Shown: positions 1 to 7,612, counted from the stretch's first letter. The stretch: DNA of 20,399 bases from RGIG5612 sp045627365 (GCA_045627365.1 JAZQNN010000037.1:1-20399), one strand, 5' to 3'. The notes: generated by a model not told the origin, from the sequence alone. Translations and numbers: made by a program.

Positions 1-225
1 AATTACAGCCAAACGGTCAATTTCGTAATGAATGCCAGTTTCTTCAAAAACTTCCCGAAGGACCGCATCTTCCGCAGTTTCTCCCATATGTACCGCGCCG
101 CCGATGGAATACAGATAATCTTCCCGTTCGTTTCCGGCAAACAAGACGCAGTTGTGTTCAATGATAATGGCCGCCGCACGATATCTGAACCAATTTTTTT
201 CCCTTGTAAACCCACAATCAAACAT
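1..225 (-). CDS. NUDIX hydrolase, N-terminal part (cut by window edge)
   Basis: The 75 visible codons run off the left edge of the window. A complete NUDIX box G-x5-E-x7-REVxEExGI is present: it starts at Gly43 (GAVHMGE), continues through REVFEETGI and ends near residue 65. This is the metal-binding and catalytic loop of hydrolases that cleave nucleoside diphosphate-linked compounds. The ATG at 225 is preceded by GGAG seven bases upstream, and the in-frame codons further upstream hold no better start before a stop. The gene follows the ferredoxin subunit on the same strand by about 110 bases, so it is probably in the same transcript, but nothing ties its function to the Mo enzyme. The substrate cannot be told. 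The plus-strand reading frame over the same bases is a shadow. Confidence 0.85.
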   Translation of the reverse strand, partial: MFDCGFTREKNWFRYRAAAIIIEHNCVLFAGNEREDYLYSIGGAVHMGETAEDAVLREVFEETGIHYEIDRLAVI

Positions 226-248
226 TCTTTTTCTCCGCGAAGAGTCGG

Positions 249-329
249 TTAAGGTTTTTGCTGCAATACTCTGCTAAGCGGTACCCACCCGATCATGTCA
301 GATGTCAATCGTTCTGTATCTACTGTCAT
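249..329 (-). CDS. Possible 26-residue small ORF after the ferredoxin gene
   Basis: An ATG at 329 opens a 26-codon frame (begins MTVDTERLTSDMIGW, ends LQQKP) closed by TAA. A GAGGT ribosome site four bases before the ATG overlaps the stop codon of the ferredoxin gene, leaving only 7 bases between the two genes, an arrangement typical of translational coupling. No family is recognised. It could be a real small protein, the remnant of a longer gene broken by a stop or frameshift, or chance. The NUDIX frame that follows is different, so this is not simply its N-terminus. Confidence 0.35.
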   Translation of the reverse strand: MTVDTERLTSDMIGWVPLSRVLQQKP

Positions 330-336
330 TAGTACC

Positions 337-690
337 TCATTCGTTTGAATTTTTCTTATTGTTCATGTAAAGCATAGGCCGCTTGAGCAGCTTGGCCTGC
401 TCCATCAGTTCTTTCTCGTCTCCGTAGTAAATTATTCTGGAATTGCAGGACTTAACGCATGCAGGTCTGTCATCGAATCCGCTCTTTATTCTGCTTTGAC
501 AAAGCGTGCAAAGATTTGTCGGAAACGGCACATAATCGACCTGAACGTGTCCGTTAGGATAGGTGTAGATCTGTTCGATTATTCTGATCCCCCATGTGTC
601 GGCATCGTACCCGTTTTCCTGTTTGCATGCAACCGTGCAGGCGTAGCAGCCTGTGCAATATTCCATTTCAAAAAGCAATCCTTTTGCCAT
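337..690 (-). CDS. Ferredoxin-type [4Fe-4S] electron-transfer subunit of the Mo enzyme
   Basis: This 117-residue protein has eight cysteines in two ferredoxin-like sets: C12-x2-C15-x2-C18-x3-C22 and C61-x2-C64...C78-x3-C82. It should therefore carry two [4Fe-4S] clusters and pass electrons to or from the catalytic Mo subunit encoded just upstream. It belongs to the DmsB/PhsB-like group but is much shorter than the four-cluster members (about 190-200 residues), matching the small partner subunits of catechol-dehydroxylase-like enzymes. There is no signal peptide, so it is cytoplasmic. The ATG at 690 is chosen because GAGGTG lies 7 bases before it. A longer in-frame start at 735 lies inside the preceding gene. 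The intergenic gap is 10 bases and the ribosome site overlaps the Mo gene's stop. Confidence 0.9.
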   Translation of the reverse strand: MAKGLLFEMEYCTGCYACTVACKQENGYDADTWGIRIIEQIYTYPNGHVQVDYVPFPTNLCTLCQSRIKSGFDDRPACVKSCNSRIIYYGDEKELMEQAKLLKRPMLYMNNKKNSNE

Positions 691-700
691 AATTATCACC

Positions 701-3094
701 TCACTTTGTTCCAAGATCCACCGACTTTTGCCCATCTACGGGTGTCAGTCGCTTCCAGGCAGTGTCGTTGTACATTTCGTCAAGCGCTTCCAGTGATATC
801 TGCTGACGAGTGCCCTCCCATTCAGCCTCATCGTTTGGATGAAGATCCTCAGCAGGGTCTATCTTGCGCAGTCTGACAAGCGTCGTCTTATAAGCTCCGC
901 CGCCGTAGCCTGACTCTGACTGAGTGTCGGTCGGAATAAGAATATTACAGTTGATATCCCATGTATTGAAGAAATCAGGGCCTTCTTTGCCTGCTTCCGG
1001 CATCCACCAACCGTGCGGAACGCTTACCATCTCCATGCCGATGGCCGGATTCTCCTTGACCTTTCGGCGGATGCGGCCGCGGTCATTCTCTACCCAGACC
1101 CACTCGCCGTCCTTGATGTCAAGTTGGCGCAGCAGCTTCGGATTGACCTCGACCAGCGGGTACGGATCGCATGCGCGAAGCCATGGAATGTTGCGATGCT
1201 CTGAATGGAAGTAAACCGGGCTCCTCCTGCCGCTGACCATTATCAGCGGGTATTTTTCGTGAAGCTCAGGCGTCCTGACCTTGCTCTCCGGCGGTTCAAC
1301 ATAAAACGGTACCGGATGTACCTCGTACTCTTCATTAAGAGTTGAATAAAGCTCGACCTTTCCTGTCGGTGTCCTGAATCCCGGCTTGCCGTCAGGCCTT
1401 AAATGGCCGGTCTCATAGCGCCTGTAAGGCACGGATTGCGGCCACTGCTCAGCTGTCGGATACTTCCACCCGCCGTCTGCCTCGAGGCTTTCCCATGTGT
1501 ACCCGGAGTTCTTGATGCGCTCATTCACATAGTCGTGAAAAGTCGGATATTTCTCTTTTAGCGTCGGGTTGAAACGTTTTGCCAGCTCCAGATTGATCTC
1601 CCAGTCTGACTTGGCGTCTTCCACGCTTACGACCGGTCTTATCAGCTGAAGAGGCTGATACCACGCCCTGAAGCTTTCTTTTTCTGCAAACGTTGCCGCC
1701 GGCAGGAAAAGATCTCCTATAGCTTCCATCGTCGGATTCGGGAACAGGTCGACGATAACATTGAATTCCATATTCATAAGCGCCTGATAATGCTTACGCA
1801 TATTGGCAGCCTGTCCTCCCAGGAGATTCGAGGTCTGTATCCAGGCGGAACGGATCTTGTATGGCTCACCGTCGATCATTTGCTGAACAGCCATGTCAGG
1901 CTGGCCCCAGGAGCGCATATTTGCCAGATATTTGTAGCGAGCGGCACCGATACGCTTGCCGTTGATTCGATCAAGAATATCATCACCGTACATTTCCTTA
2001 AGCTGATCTGTACTGTACGGATACTGCGTGATGTCCCAGGCATTTCGCGCAATTACGTTGCCTCCCGGAACATCAAGATTGCCTGTGATGCACCAAAGAG
2101 CTACGACCGCGTCATCTACCGCAGTCGCTTCCGGCACCTGATCAAGCGGAAGTCCCCAATGAATGGCACTTGGGTGATTCGTCGCATATGCCTTGGTCGC
2201 CTCGTAGATCACGTCGGCCGGGATGCCTGTGATCTCAGACGTCTTCTCGAGCGTATACTCTTTGGCAGACGCTGCAAGTTCGTCGAATCCATAGCACCAT
2301 TTCTCGACAAATTCATGGTCATACCAGTCATTTTCAACTATCAGATTGATCATTCCGAGCGCCAGCGCTCCGTCTGTACCTGCCCTGATCTGAAGAAAAT
2401 GTTCAGCCCTTGAGGCAAAAAACGTCCATCTCGGATCGATAACTATCAGCTTGCTTCCGCGTCTCATGCAGTCAACGATCCAGTGACCGAAGAATCCGTC
2501 AGGGCATCCGGTTCCCGGATTCTGTCCCCAGATAATGATGTACTTCGGCAGCTCATATCTCGGGTCGTCATAACGTTTCTCAAAAAACTGCGAACAGTCA
2601 GCGACCACGAACTCGCCGAGTTTGGTCATCTGTGAGCAAAGTCTCGGTGTATAACATGATTGTCCGGACAGTCCCAGCTGCGTCCAGTTAGGGCTTCCGT
2701 ACGAATAGCAAAGAAGTGAAATCGGGCCTCCTATATCACGACCGGTTCCCTGGACGAAAATAACCGACTCAGGCCCGTAGTCTTCCTTGAGCTGAGTCCA
2801 CTTCTTCTCTATCATATCGTAGGCTTCGTCCCACGTGATCTGCTCCCAACGTCCCTCGCCGCGCGCTCCTACGCGTTTCATAGGATGCAGGATCCTGTCA
2901 GGATGATAAATATACTGGGTAAAAGCCAGAAGTCTTGAGCATGCACGTCCCTGCGTAAACGGATGATTCGGATCACCTTCAACGCGAACGATGCGCCCGT
3001 CCTTGATATATAATTCTACTCCACAGCCTCCATGGCATCCCGGTCCCGGAGACCAGGCTGTTGTCAGCACTTTTCTATCGTATTCAAAAGCCAT
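701..3094 (-). CDS. Molybdopterin oxidoreductase, catechol-dehydroxylase/acetylene-hydratase-like catalytic subunit
   Basis: This 797-residue protein has the full DMSO-reductase-family layout. An N-terminal Fe-S motif (C20, C24, C52) is followed by KRVGARGEGRWEQITWDEA (about 73-91), the GSPNWT segment (133-138), the bis-MGD binding domains and a C-terminal dinucleotide-binding domain with PTGKVELYS and the SVPHGWWMPE segment. Cys147 (in SGQSC) is a plausible Mo/W ligand by position. The usual first cluster cysteine is absent: the motif reads GPGCHGGC, with Gly17 where CxxC expects Cys. There is no Tat signal, so the enzyme acts in the cytoplasm. Similarity to catechol dehydroxylases, acetylene hydratase and transhydroxylases suggests a hydroxylated aromatic substrate, but this cannot be fixed from sequence. 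Start: the ATG at 3094 follows AGGAAGG by 7 bases. The longer frame overlaps the transporter gene. The transporter stops 2 bases upstream. Confidence 0.88.
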   Translation of the reverse strand: MAFEYDRKVLTTAWSPGPGCHGGCGVELYIKDGRIVRVEGDPNHPFTQGRACSRLLAFTQYIYHPDRILHPMKRVGARGEGRWEQITWDEAYDMIEKKWTQLKEDYGPESVIFVQGTGRDIGGPISLLCYSYGSPNWTQLGLSGQSCYTPRLCSQMTKLGEFVVADCSQFFEKRYDDPRYELPKYIIIWGQNPGTGCPDGFFGHWIVDCMRRGSKLIVIDPRWTFFASRAEHFLQIRAGTDGALALGMINLIVENDWYDHEFVEKWCYGFDELAASAKEYTLEKTSEITGIPADVIYEATKAYATNHPSAIHWGLPLDQVPEATAVDDAVVALWCITGNLDVPGGNVIARNAWDITQYPYSTDQLKEMYGDDILDRINGKRIGAARYKYLANMRSWGQPDMAVQQMIDGEPYKIRSAWIQTSNLLGGQAANMRKHYQALMNMEFNVIVDLFPNPTMEAIGDLFLPAATFAEKESFRAWYQPLQLIRPVVSVEDAKSDWEINLELAKRFNPTLKEKYPTFHDYVNERIKNSGYTWESLEADGGWKYPTAEQWPQSVPYRRYETGHLRPDGKPGFRTPTGKVELYSTLNEEYEVHPVPFYVEPPESKVRTPELHEKYPLIMVSGRRSPVYFHSEHRNIPWLRACDPYPLVEVNPKLLRQLDIKDGEWVWVENDRGRIRRKVKENPAIGMEMVSVPHGWWMPEAGKEGPDFFNTWDINCNILIPTDTQSESGYGGGAYKTTLVRLRKIDPAEDLHPNDEAEWEGTRQQISLEALDEMYNDTAWKRLTPVDGQKSVDLGTK

Positions 3095-3096
3095 TT

Positions 3097-4308
3097 TTAT
3101 GCCTTCCTGATTGTCAGATTGATTATAAACGCAACTACCGTGCAGCACAGAATGACGACGCTCGGCATAACATATCCGCCGGTAGATTCACACAGCGAGC
3201 TGACGATGGTCGCCATAAATGATGAGAAAAGCAGATGCAGATTGATAATTGCCATATTGAGCGAGAAATACTTCACGCCGTAGAATGCCGAGCACATGAA
3301 GGACTGCAGTGTCGGGCAGCATCCATAGCTCATGCCCGCGAGAATAAATCCGATGACCCCGGCGAAAACTGATGAAGTCAATACTCCCAATAAAAGGAAG
3401 ACCGCGCCTAAGACATTTGCAACGCCGGCCAGCACCTTGGACCTTACAAAACCGATTTTATCAAAGATAATACCGATAAGTACACGTCCTACTCCGTTGG
3501 ATATCGCGAGTATTCCGACTATCGTTACAGCCGCATCGGCAGACGCTCCGATCGACATGATGAGCTCTTTGCCCGTGCTGATGACACCTGAGCCCAGAGA
3601 GGACATAAGAACCAGCACGATAAAGAATCTCCAGAAACTGCTTGTTTTCAGGATCTCCGAAGGCTTGTAGTCTCTTGCGGAAATATTGTTGATCTTGCCC
3701 TGTGCGGGGTTTGGAAGCTCCGCGTCAGCTGCGGGCGGATTAATAACAATCCCGGCTATTACAAGAAGGACCAGTATCATTATGCCGATTCCCAGATATG
3801 TTGCTCTCCAGCCGACATTCTCAGCCTGGAACAAAGCGTTGGTCGCCTTGCCGAGTACAAGTGTGCTGATGCCGAAGCTCATCATCAGAACACCGCCTGA
3901 AAGGCCTCTCCTTTCAGGGAACCACTGATTGACCATGGTCAGGACCGCGTTGTAAGCCGCGCCGATCCCAAGACCTGCCATTACGCCATATGACAAGTAA
4001 AGAACAGCGATATACTCACCGCTCATTCTTGATGAAATAAGATATCCCAGAAAGCACAGTATTGCTGCGCCGATGATGATCAGCTTAGGATGAATGAATC
4101 TTCTGAGAAGTCCGGGTATCATGCCGCCCAGACAGAAGCAGCTGAGCATGATAGTATAATTAAGATTCAGTTGGGCCGGTTCCCAGCCAAAGTCCGCCAG
4201 CGGCACCTTAACTATCGACCAGGCGTAGATGATACCTGCGGCAAAAAGGCTGACAACGCCGACTCCCAGGTAGAACCATCTGATGTTGATTGATTTATTA
4301 TTGCTCAT
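3097..4308 (-). CDS. MFS transporter, oxalate:formate-antiporter-like (OFA) type
   Basis: This 403-residue membrane protein has about twelve hydrophobic segments. The first helix segment GIIYAWSIVKVPL is typical of the OFA family of major facilitator carriers, which move small organic acids. An RRG loop motif (FPERRGLSGG, about 130-139) lies between helices 4 and 5. The gene leads the operon, and its TAA is only 2 bases before the Mo-enzyme ATG, so it most likely imports the substrate or exports the product of that enzyme. AGAGG lies 5 bases before the ATG at 4308. A perfect 21-bp palindrome 20 bases upstream is a likely control site. The substrate is inferred only from context. Family confidence is high. 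Confidence 0.88.
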   Translation of the reverse strand: MSNNKSINIRWFYLGVGVVSLFAAGIIYAWSIVKVPLADFGWEPAQLNLNYTIMLSCFCLGGMIPGLLRRFIHPKLIIIGAAILCFLGYLISSRMSGEYIAVLYLSYGVMAGLGIGAAYNAVLTMVNQWFPERRGLSGGVLMMSFGISTLVLGKATNALFQAENVGWRATYLGIGIMILVLLVIAGIVINPPAADAELPNPAQGKINNISARDYKPSEILKTSSFWRFFIVLVLMSSLGSGVISTGKELIMSIGASADAAVTIVGILAISNGVGRVLIGIIFDKIGFVRSKVLAGVANVLGAVFLLLGVLTSSVFAGVIGFILAGMSYGCCPTLQSFMCSAFYGVKYFSLNMAIINLHLLFSSFMATIVSSLCESTGGYVMPSVVILCCTVVAFIINLTIRKA

Positions 4309-4328
4309 TACAACCTCTTTTAAACATA

Positions 4329-4349
4329 GTTATGTTATTTTAACATAAC
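4329..4349. promoter_or_regulatory. Perfect 9-3-9 palindrome, putative operator of the Mo-enzyme operon
   Basis: GTTATGTTA-TTT-TAACATAAC is a perfect inverted repeat with nine-base arms. It lies 20 bases upstream of the transporter ATG. It has no T-run suited to termination and is AT-rich, so a dimeric repressor or activator site is more likely than a terminator. A weak minus-strand -10 candidate, TAGAAT (4360-4365), has no good -35 at normal spacing, which would fit activator-dependent transcription. The regulator is unknown. The AraC-type protein encoded 300 bases away is one candidate. Confidence 0.55.
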
Positions 4350-4421
4350 AGACTAAATTATTCTACATGAACTGTTTTTGACAGCGATGCAAAAAAGAAA
4401 AAAATCTTTTAAAAAAAGTTC

Positions 4422-4450
4422 TTGCTTTTTTTTAATCTTTTTAATATACT
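4422..4450 (+). promoter_or_regulatory. Sigma-A-type promoter of tRNA-Glu
   Basis: The -35 box TTGCTT (4422-4427) and -10 box TATACT (4445-4450) are separated by exactly 17 bases. The upstream DNA is rich in A and T tracts, as in UP elements of stable-RNA promoters. The expected start is near 4457, about 13 bases before the mature tRNA 5' end. Confidence 0.7.
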
Positions 4451-4469
4451 AATCAAGCGTCATGCGTAT

Positions 4470-4541
4470 GGCTCGTTGGTCAAGTGGTTAAGACGCCGCC
4501 CTCTCAAGGCGGAATCGGGAGTTCAATTCTCCCACGAGCTG
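4470..4541 (+). tRNA. tRNA-Glu (anticodon CTC)
   Basis: The 72-base cloverleaf is complete. The acceptor stem GGCTCGT pairs with ACGAGCT, with a G1-U72 wobble. The D-arm is present, and the anticodon stem CCGCC/GGCGG encloses the loop CTCTCAA, giving anticodon CTC (4503-4505) for GAG codons. The T-stem GGGAG/CTCCC carries the loop TTCAATT. The discriminator is G and CCA is not encoded. It has its own promoter and terminator and stands alone between two protein operons. Confidence 0.95.
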
Positions 4542-4549
4542 CTCTGAAG

Positions 4550-4577
4550 AAGATTCCCAAGTGGGAATCTTTTTTTA
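4550..4577 (+). terminator. Rho-independent terminator of tRNA-Glu
   Basis: AAGATTCCC pairs with GGGAATCTT across a four-base loop AAGT, followed by a run of T. It starts 8 bases after the tRNA discriminator, so the tRNA transcript ends before the AraC-type gene. Confidence 0.88.
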
Positions 4578-4618
4578 TTTCTCTTTATCTTTTCCAAAAA
4601 ATGTAGTACTTTATATTT

Positions 4619-6184
4619 ATGTTATCGATACTTATCGTAAATCGAGATAAGGAATTCATTCGTAAGCTGTCCGGTCTGATCGCAGACGGCAACAGCGCGT
4701 GTGAGATCATCGGGACCGCAGACAACGGTCCTCTTGCCATGGAATCGATCATCAGGCTGCATCCTGACCTTGTTTTCATCGAACAGGACCTTCCCGGCAT
4801 GACCGGTCTTGAGATCATCAGACAGATCAAAAATCAAAGTTTCATATGCGAATTCGTCTTCACTGAAAAGAAGGGGGATTTTGCTCTCGCACAGCAGGCA
4901 ATGCGGCTGGGCGTAAGGGAATATCTTGTCCGCCCGGTTACTTCAGAGGACTTCGAGCGCATCATTCTTACGTTTTCCGAGCACAGTCAGGCCGAAAATT
5001 CAGGTGATATCGACGAGCGGCTTTTCTCAACGAGGCGGCTTCTTAGAAATTCGTTCATGGAGAATTTCATCTCAGGCGATAATCCGCGAAGGCATACGAT
5101 CGATGAGCTTAACGAGCGCTACCACTTCTCCTTCAGGGACGGAATGTACCAGGTCGCTTTTCTTCAGTTCAGGGAACTTCTCAAGGAAGAAGAAAGCCAG
5201 TTTCTTCCCGATGTCGTTGAAGAGCTTCGAACCATATACGATCCTTTATGCTATGAAATGATCCCGTTTATTCAGGATGTTTTCTGCCTGGTGCTGGTAT
5301 TTAATTATGCTGCGGATAAGGATCTGCACAGCAAATTTACGGAAATGCAGCAGATCATCGAAAGAAATCTGAGCAGGCACCGCTGTACATGGGCAACATA
5401 TTCCATCGGATTCGGTGCTCCGTCAGAGGACGTCAACCAGCTGCGTGAAGGGCTTGATTCAGCGCGTCGTGCCGCATACTGCTGCCTGCTTCGAGAAGAA
5501 AACAGGCTTTACTTCTTCGAGCAGCTCGAATTTGCGCCGAAAACGGGCAAAATAGCCGTTTCAGGTGACTACTCCAAGAGTCTTTACAAGAGCGCTGTAA
5601 CAGGCGATTTTGACCAGTTTGAGACGCTCATACGGCAGGCAATGAAATCCATAACGCCTGACAGCGATCCGTCCACGATCATGGAGCTTTGTTCGCCCGC
5701 ACTGGAGGCAATATCCAAAGCATGCGGAAGCAATGAAGCAGAAACTAAAGAAGAATGTAACCTGGCTCTTTACAGACTGATGAACTGCAGGTCTATCCCG
5801 ATCCTGATAAATTCTCTGGTCAGCTACGCTCATTCACGTTATGAGGCAGCTCAGCAATCGGGCGGCATATCCAGGCCGATCCAGAATGCCAAGAACTATA
5901 TCAAGAGTAACTTTGCCAAGGGCATAACTTTGCAGGATGTTGCCAATTACGTCGATCTTAATGCCTCATACTTAAGCGTTCTTTTCAAGAAAGTGACCGG
6001 GCAGAACTATCAGGAATTTCTGACAGACTGCAGGATCGCAGAGGCTAAGCGGCTTCTTAAAAGTACAAACATGTCAGTTGCCGAGATCTGCTACGCAGTC
6101 GGATATACCGATAAGAAACACTTCAGTCGGCTCTTCATAAAAAATGAAGGCATCACGCCTACAGCCTTCCGAAATATGCATTAA
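4619..6184 (+). CDS. YesN/AraC-type regulator with degenerate receiver domain
   Basis: This 521-residue protein has an N-terminal CheY-like receiver (about 1-120), a middle region of unknown function, and a C-terminal pair of AraC helix-turn-helix motifs (about 420-521, with ITLQDVANYVDLNASYLSVLFK and the family end motif VGYTDKKHFSRLF). The receiver lacks key phosphorylation residues: Glu55 stands where the phospho-acceptor Asp is expected, Asn8/Arg9 replace the acidic pair, and Arg105 replaces the conserved Lys (LVRPV). Thr82 is kept. It is therefore probably not controlled by classical phosphotransfer, and no histidine kinase is in the window. The ATG at 4619 fits the start of the first receiver strand, but no Shine-Dalgarno sequence is visible. 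Its targets are unknown. The neighbouring transporter operons are candidates. Confidence 0.88.
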   Translation: MLSILIVNRDKEFIRKLSGLIADGNSACEIIGTADNGPLAMESIIRLHPDLVFIEQDLPGMTGLEIIRQIKNQSFICEFVFTEKKGDFALAQQAMRLGVREYLVRPVTSEDFERIILTFSEHSQAENSGDIDERLFSTRRLLRNSFMENFISGDNPRRHTIDELNERYHFSFRDGMYQVAFLQFRELLKEEESQFLPDVVEELRTIYDPLCYEMIPFIQDVFCLVLVFNYAADKDLHSKFTEMQQIIERNLSRHRCTWATYSIGFGAPSEDVNQLREGLDSARRAAYCCLLREENRLYFFEQLEFAPKTGKIAVSGDYSKSLYKSAVTGDFDQFETLIRQAMKSITPDSDPSTIMELCSPALEAISKACGSNEAETKEECNLALYRLMNCRSIPILINSLVSYAHSRYEAAQQSGGISRPIQNAKNYIKSNFAKGITLQDVANYVDLNASYLSVLFKKVTGQNYQEFLTDCRIAEAKRLLKSTNMSVAEICYAVGYTDKKHFSRLFIKNEGITPTAFRNMH

Positions 6185-6213
6185 AAAAGGCTTCCCAAAA
6201 TGGGAAGCCTTTT
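6185..6213. terminator. Bidirectional terminator between convergent genes
   Basis: The 13-base arms AAAAGGCTTCCCA and TGGGAAGCCTTTT form a perfect stem around an AAA loop. The hairpin lies directly after the AraC-type stop and 5 bases before the end of the convergent transporter gene. On the minus strand six T follow the stem and on the plus strand four, so it should serve both transcripts. Confidence 0.88.
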
Positions 6214-6217
6214 GGCA

Positions 6218-7582
6218 TTATTGTCTGTTTTTGAAATCCACTTCGATCTGATCGATCTTCTTCTTGAAAATAACGATGACCGCGGAACCGATCACTACAG
6301 GGATCGCCATGATGATCCATACAAACGGTGAGTAACCGAAGAGTTTCTCGCTTGAGAGATATCCGCAGATCATAGGTCCTAAAATCGTTGCGGAATCCAT
6401 GAATATATAGTTTGTTCCGGCTGCGGAGCCTCTGCGCTCTGCAGGAACGCTCTTCATGCACAGTGACTGGAGTGCCGGCTGGCATGCGCCGTATCCGAAT
6501 CCGTTGAGGACTGCGGCTACGCACAGTATGATCCAGCTCTTCGAATAGCCGATTATGATCAGCGAAACGGCTGTCAGTAAGAAGCCCGGGCCTGCGATCT
6601 TTACAAAACCGTGTTTGTCGGTCAGTTTGCCGATAAGAGGTCTTGAAAGTGCCATCGCTCCGGCATTTACAAGGAAATACCAGCTTGCCAGATCTTTCGG
6701 GATACCCTGCTCTTCCGAATATACAAGGAGGAACGCGCTGATGACCGTAAAGCCAAGTGCAACCAGGAACATTACAACGCCCGGAAGGATCGCTTCCTTG
6801 GCGATCATGTTGCTCAGCTTAAGTGAGAATTTGGCAGGTGTTCTCGGTGCAAGTCTTACGAGACATATACTTACGATGATTGCGCATGTCATGATGCAGG
6901 CGTTAAAGATATATGTGTAATTATATGACGCCTCAACAGCTCTCTGCGTGATATCTGCCATCTGGGCTTCTGTGATCCCACCTGCAGCCTGCGCGGTATA
7001 CTGCGCAAGGAATTTCTTCTCGAATCCGCCCTGAAGCGCAACGCCGACACGAGGGCCGATCGCCTGCGAAATAGTCTGAGCAAGCGCGTAAATACCCATA
7101 CCTGAAGAGAACTTGGCTCTTGGGATCGCATCCGATACCAGCGTCAGAAGGCATGCGCTTCCGAACGCATTACCGAATCCCTGGAAAAGTCTGAACAGCT
7201 TAAGGACCGTAATGACCGGAAGTCCTGTAAGTCCTGCGATCTTAGGTGCAAAACTGAATCCCAGATAAGCTATGGTCAAAATACACATAGCCATAATGTT
7301 GAGCTTTTTCCTGTTGAACGAGTTCATTGCCGGGCCGGCGAAGAATCTGCAGATAAGTGCCGTGATGGCAAACATGCTCATAAGTGAGCCGATCTGCTCA
7401 GCCGGCGCGCCCATTGCCTTAGCATATACGGACAAAAGGCTGTTGGACATCTGCTGGCCCATATTCAGTCCGATCTGCGTAGCAAAAACGCCGATGAACA
7501 TCGCGTTCCACAAAGTTGTCGGCTCTTTCCAGCCATTTGAGCCGGTCGTTGCCGGCTGAATATTTTCAATTTTCTCTGACAT
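6218..7582 (-). CDS. MFS transporter, substrate unknown
   Basis: This 454-residue integral membrane protein has about twelve hydrophobic segments in the usual 6+6 arrangement, with a soluble N-terminal stretch of about 25 residues. Major-facilitator hallmarks include FFAGPAMNSFNRKKL in the loop after helix 2, SRPLIGKLTDKHG in the equivalent second-half loop, and YGACQPALQSLCMKSVPAERRGSAAG near helix 10. It is not closely related to the OFA-type carrier at 3097-4308. AGGTG lies about 4 bases before the ATG at 7582, and a good -10 element lies upstream, so it can be transcribed separately from the kinase gene 106 bases away. Its position behind the GntR-kinase pair hints at a sugar-acid substrate. 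Being convergent with the AraC-type gene hints at an alternative. Neither is proven. Confidence 0.85.
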   Translation of the reverse strand: MSEKIENIQPATTGSNGWKEPTTLWNAMFIGVFATQIGLNMGQQMSNSLLSVYAKAMGAPAEQIGSLMSMFAITALICRFFAGPAMNSFNRKKLNIMAMCILTIAYLGFSFAPKIAGLTGLPVITVLKLFRLFQGFGNAFGSACLLTLVSDAIPRAKFSSGMGIYALAQTISQAIGPRVGVALQGGFEKKFLAQYTAQAAGGITEAQMADITQRAVEASYNYTYIFNACIMTCAIIVSICLVRLAPRTPAKFSLKLSNMIAKEAILPGVVMFLVALGFTVISAFLLVYSEEQGIPKDLASWYFLVNAGAMALSRPLIGKLTDKHGFVKIAGPGFLLTAVSLIIIGYSKSWIILCVAAVLNGFGYGACQPALQSLCMKSVPAERRGSAAGTNYIFMDSATILGPMICGYLSSEKLFGYSPFVWIIMAIPVVIGSAVIVIFKKKIDQIEVDFKNRQ

Positions 7583-7612
7583 ATTTCACCTGTTAATAGT
7601 TATTTGAGAAAT

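Noticed and set aside
28..252. Plus-strand open frame of 74 codons at the left end
   Set aside because: It lies opposite the NUDIX gene, whose minus-strand frame has a complete NUDIX box. The plus frame matches no family.
1790..2413. Plus-strand open frame of 207 codons inside the Mo-enzyme gene
   Set aside because: It is antisense to a well-conserved molybdopterin domain and has no ribosome site or recognisable domain, so it is a shadow frame.
4391..4440. A/T-tract inverted repeat (AAAAAAAG...CTTTTTTT) upstream of the tRNA
   Set aside because: It is a low-complexity A/T stretch overlapping the tRNA -35 box, better explained as an UP-like or bent-DNA promoter region than as a terminator or a specific operator.
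4470..4541. tRNA-Glu as a possible integration site of a mobile element
   Set aside because: No repeat of the tRNA 3' end, no integrase and no transposase are visible in the window. The neighbouring genes look like ordinary metabolic operons.
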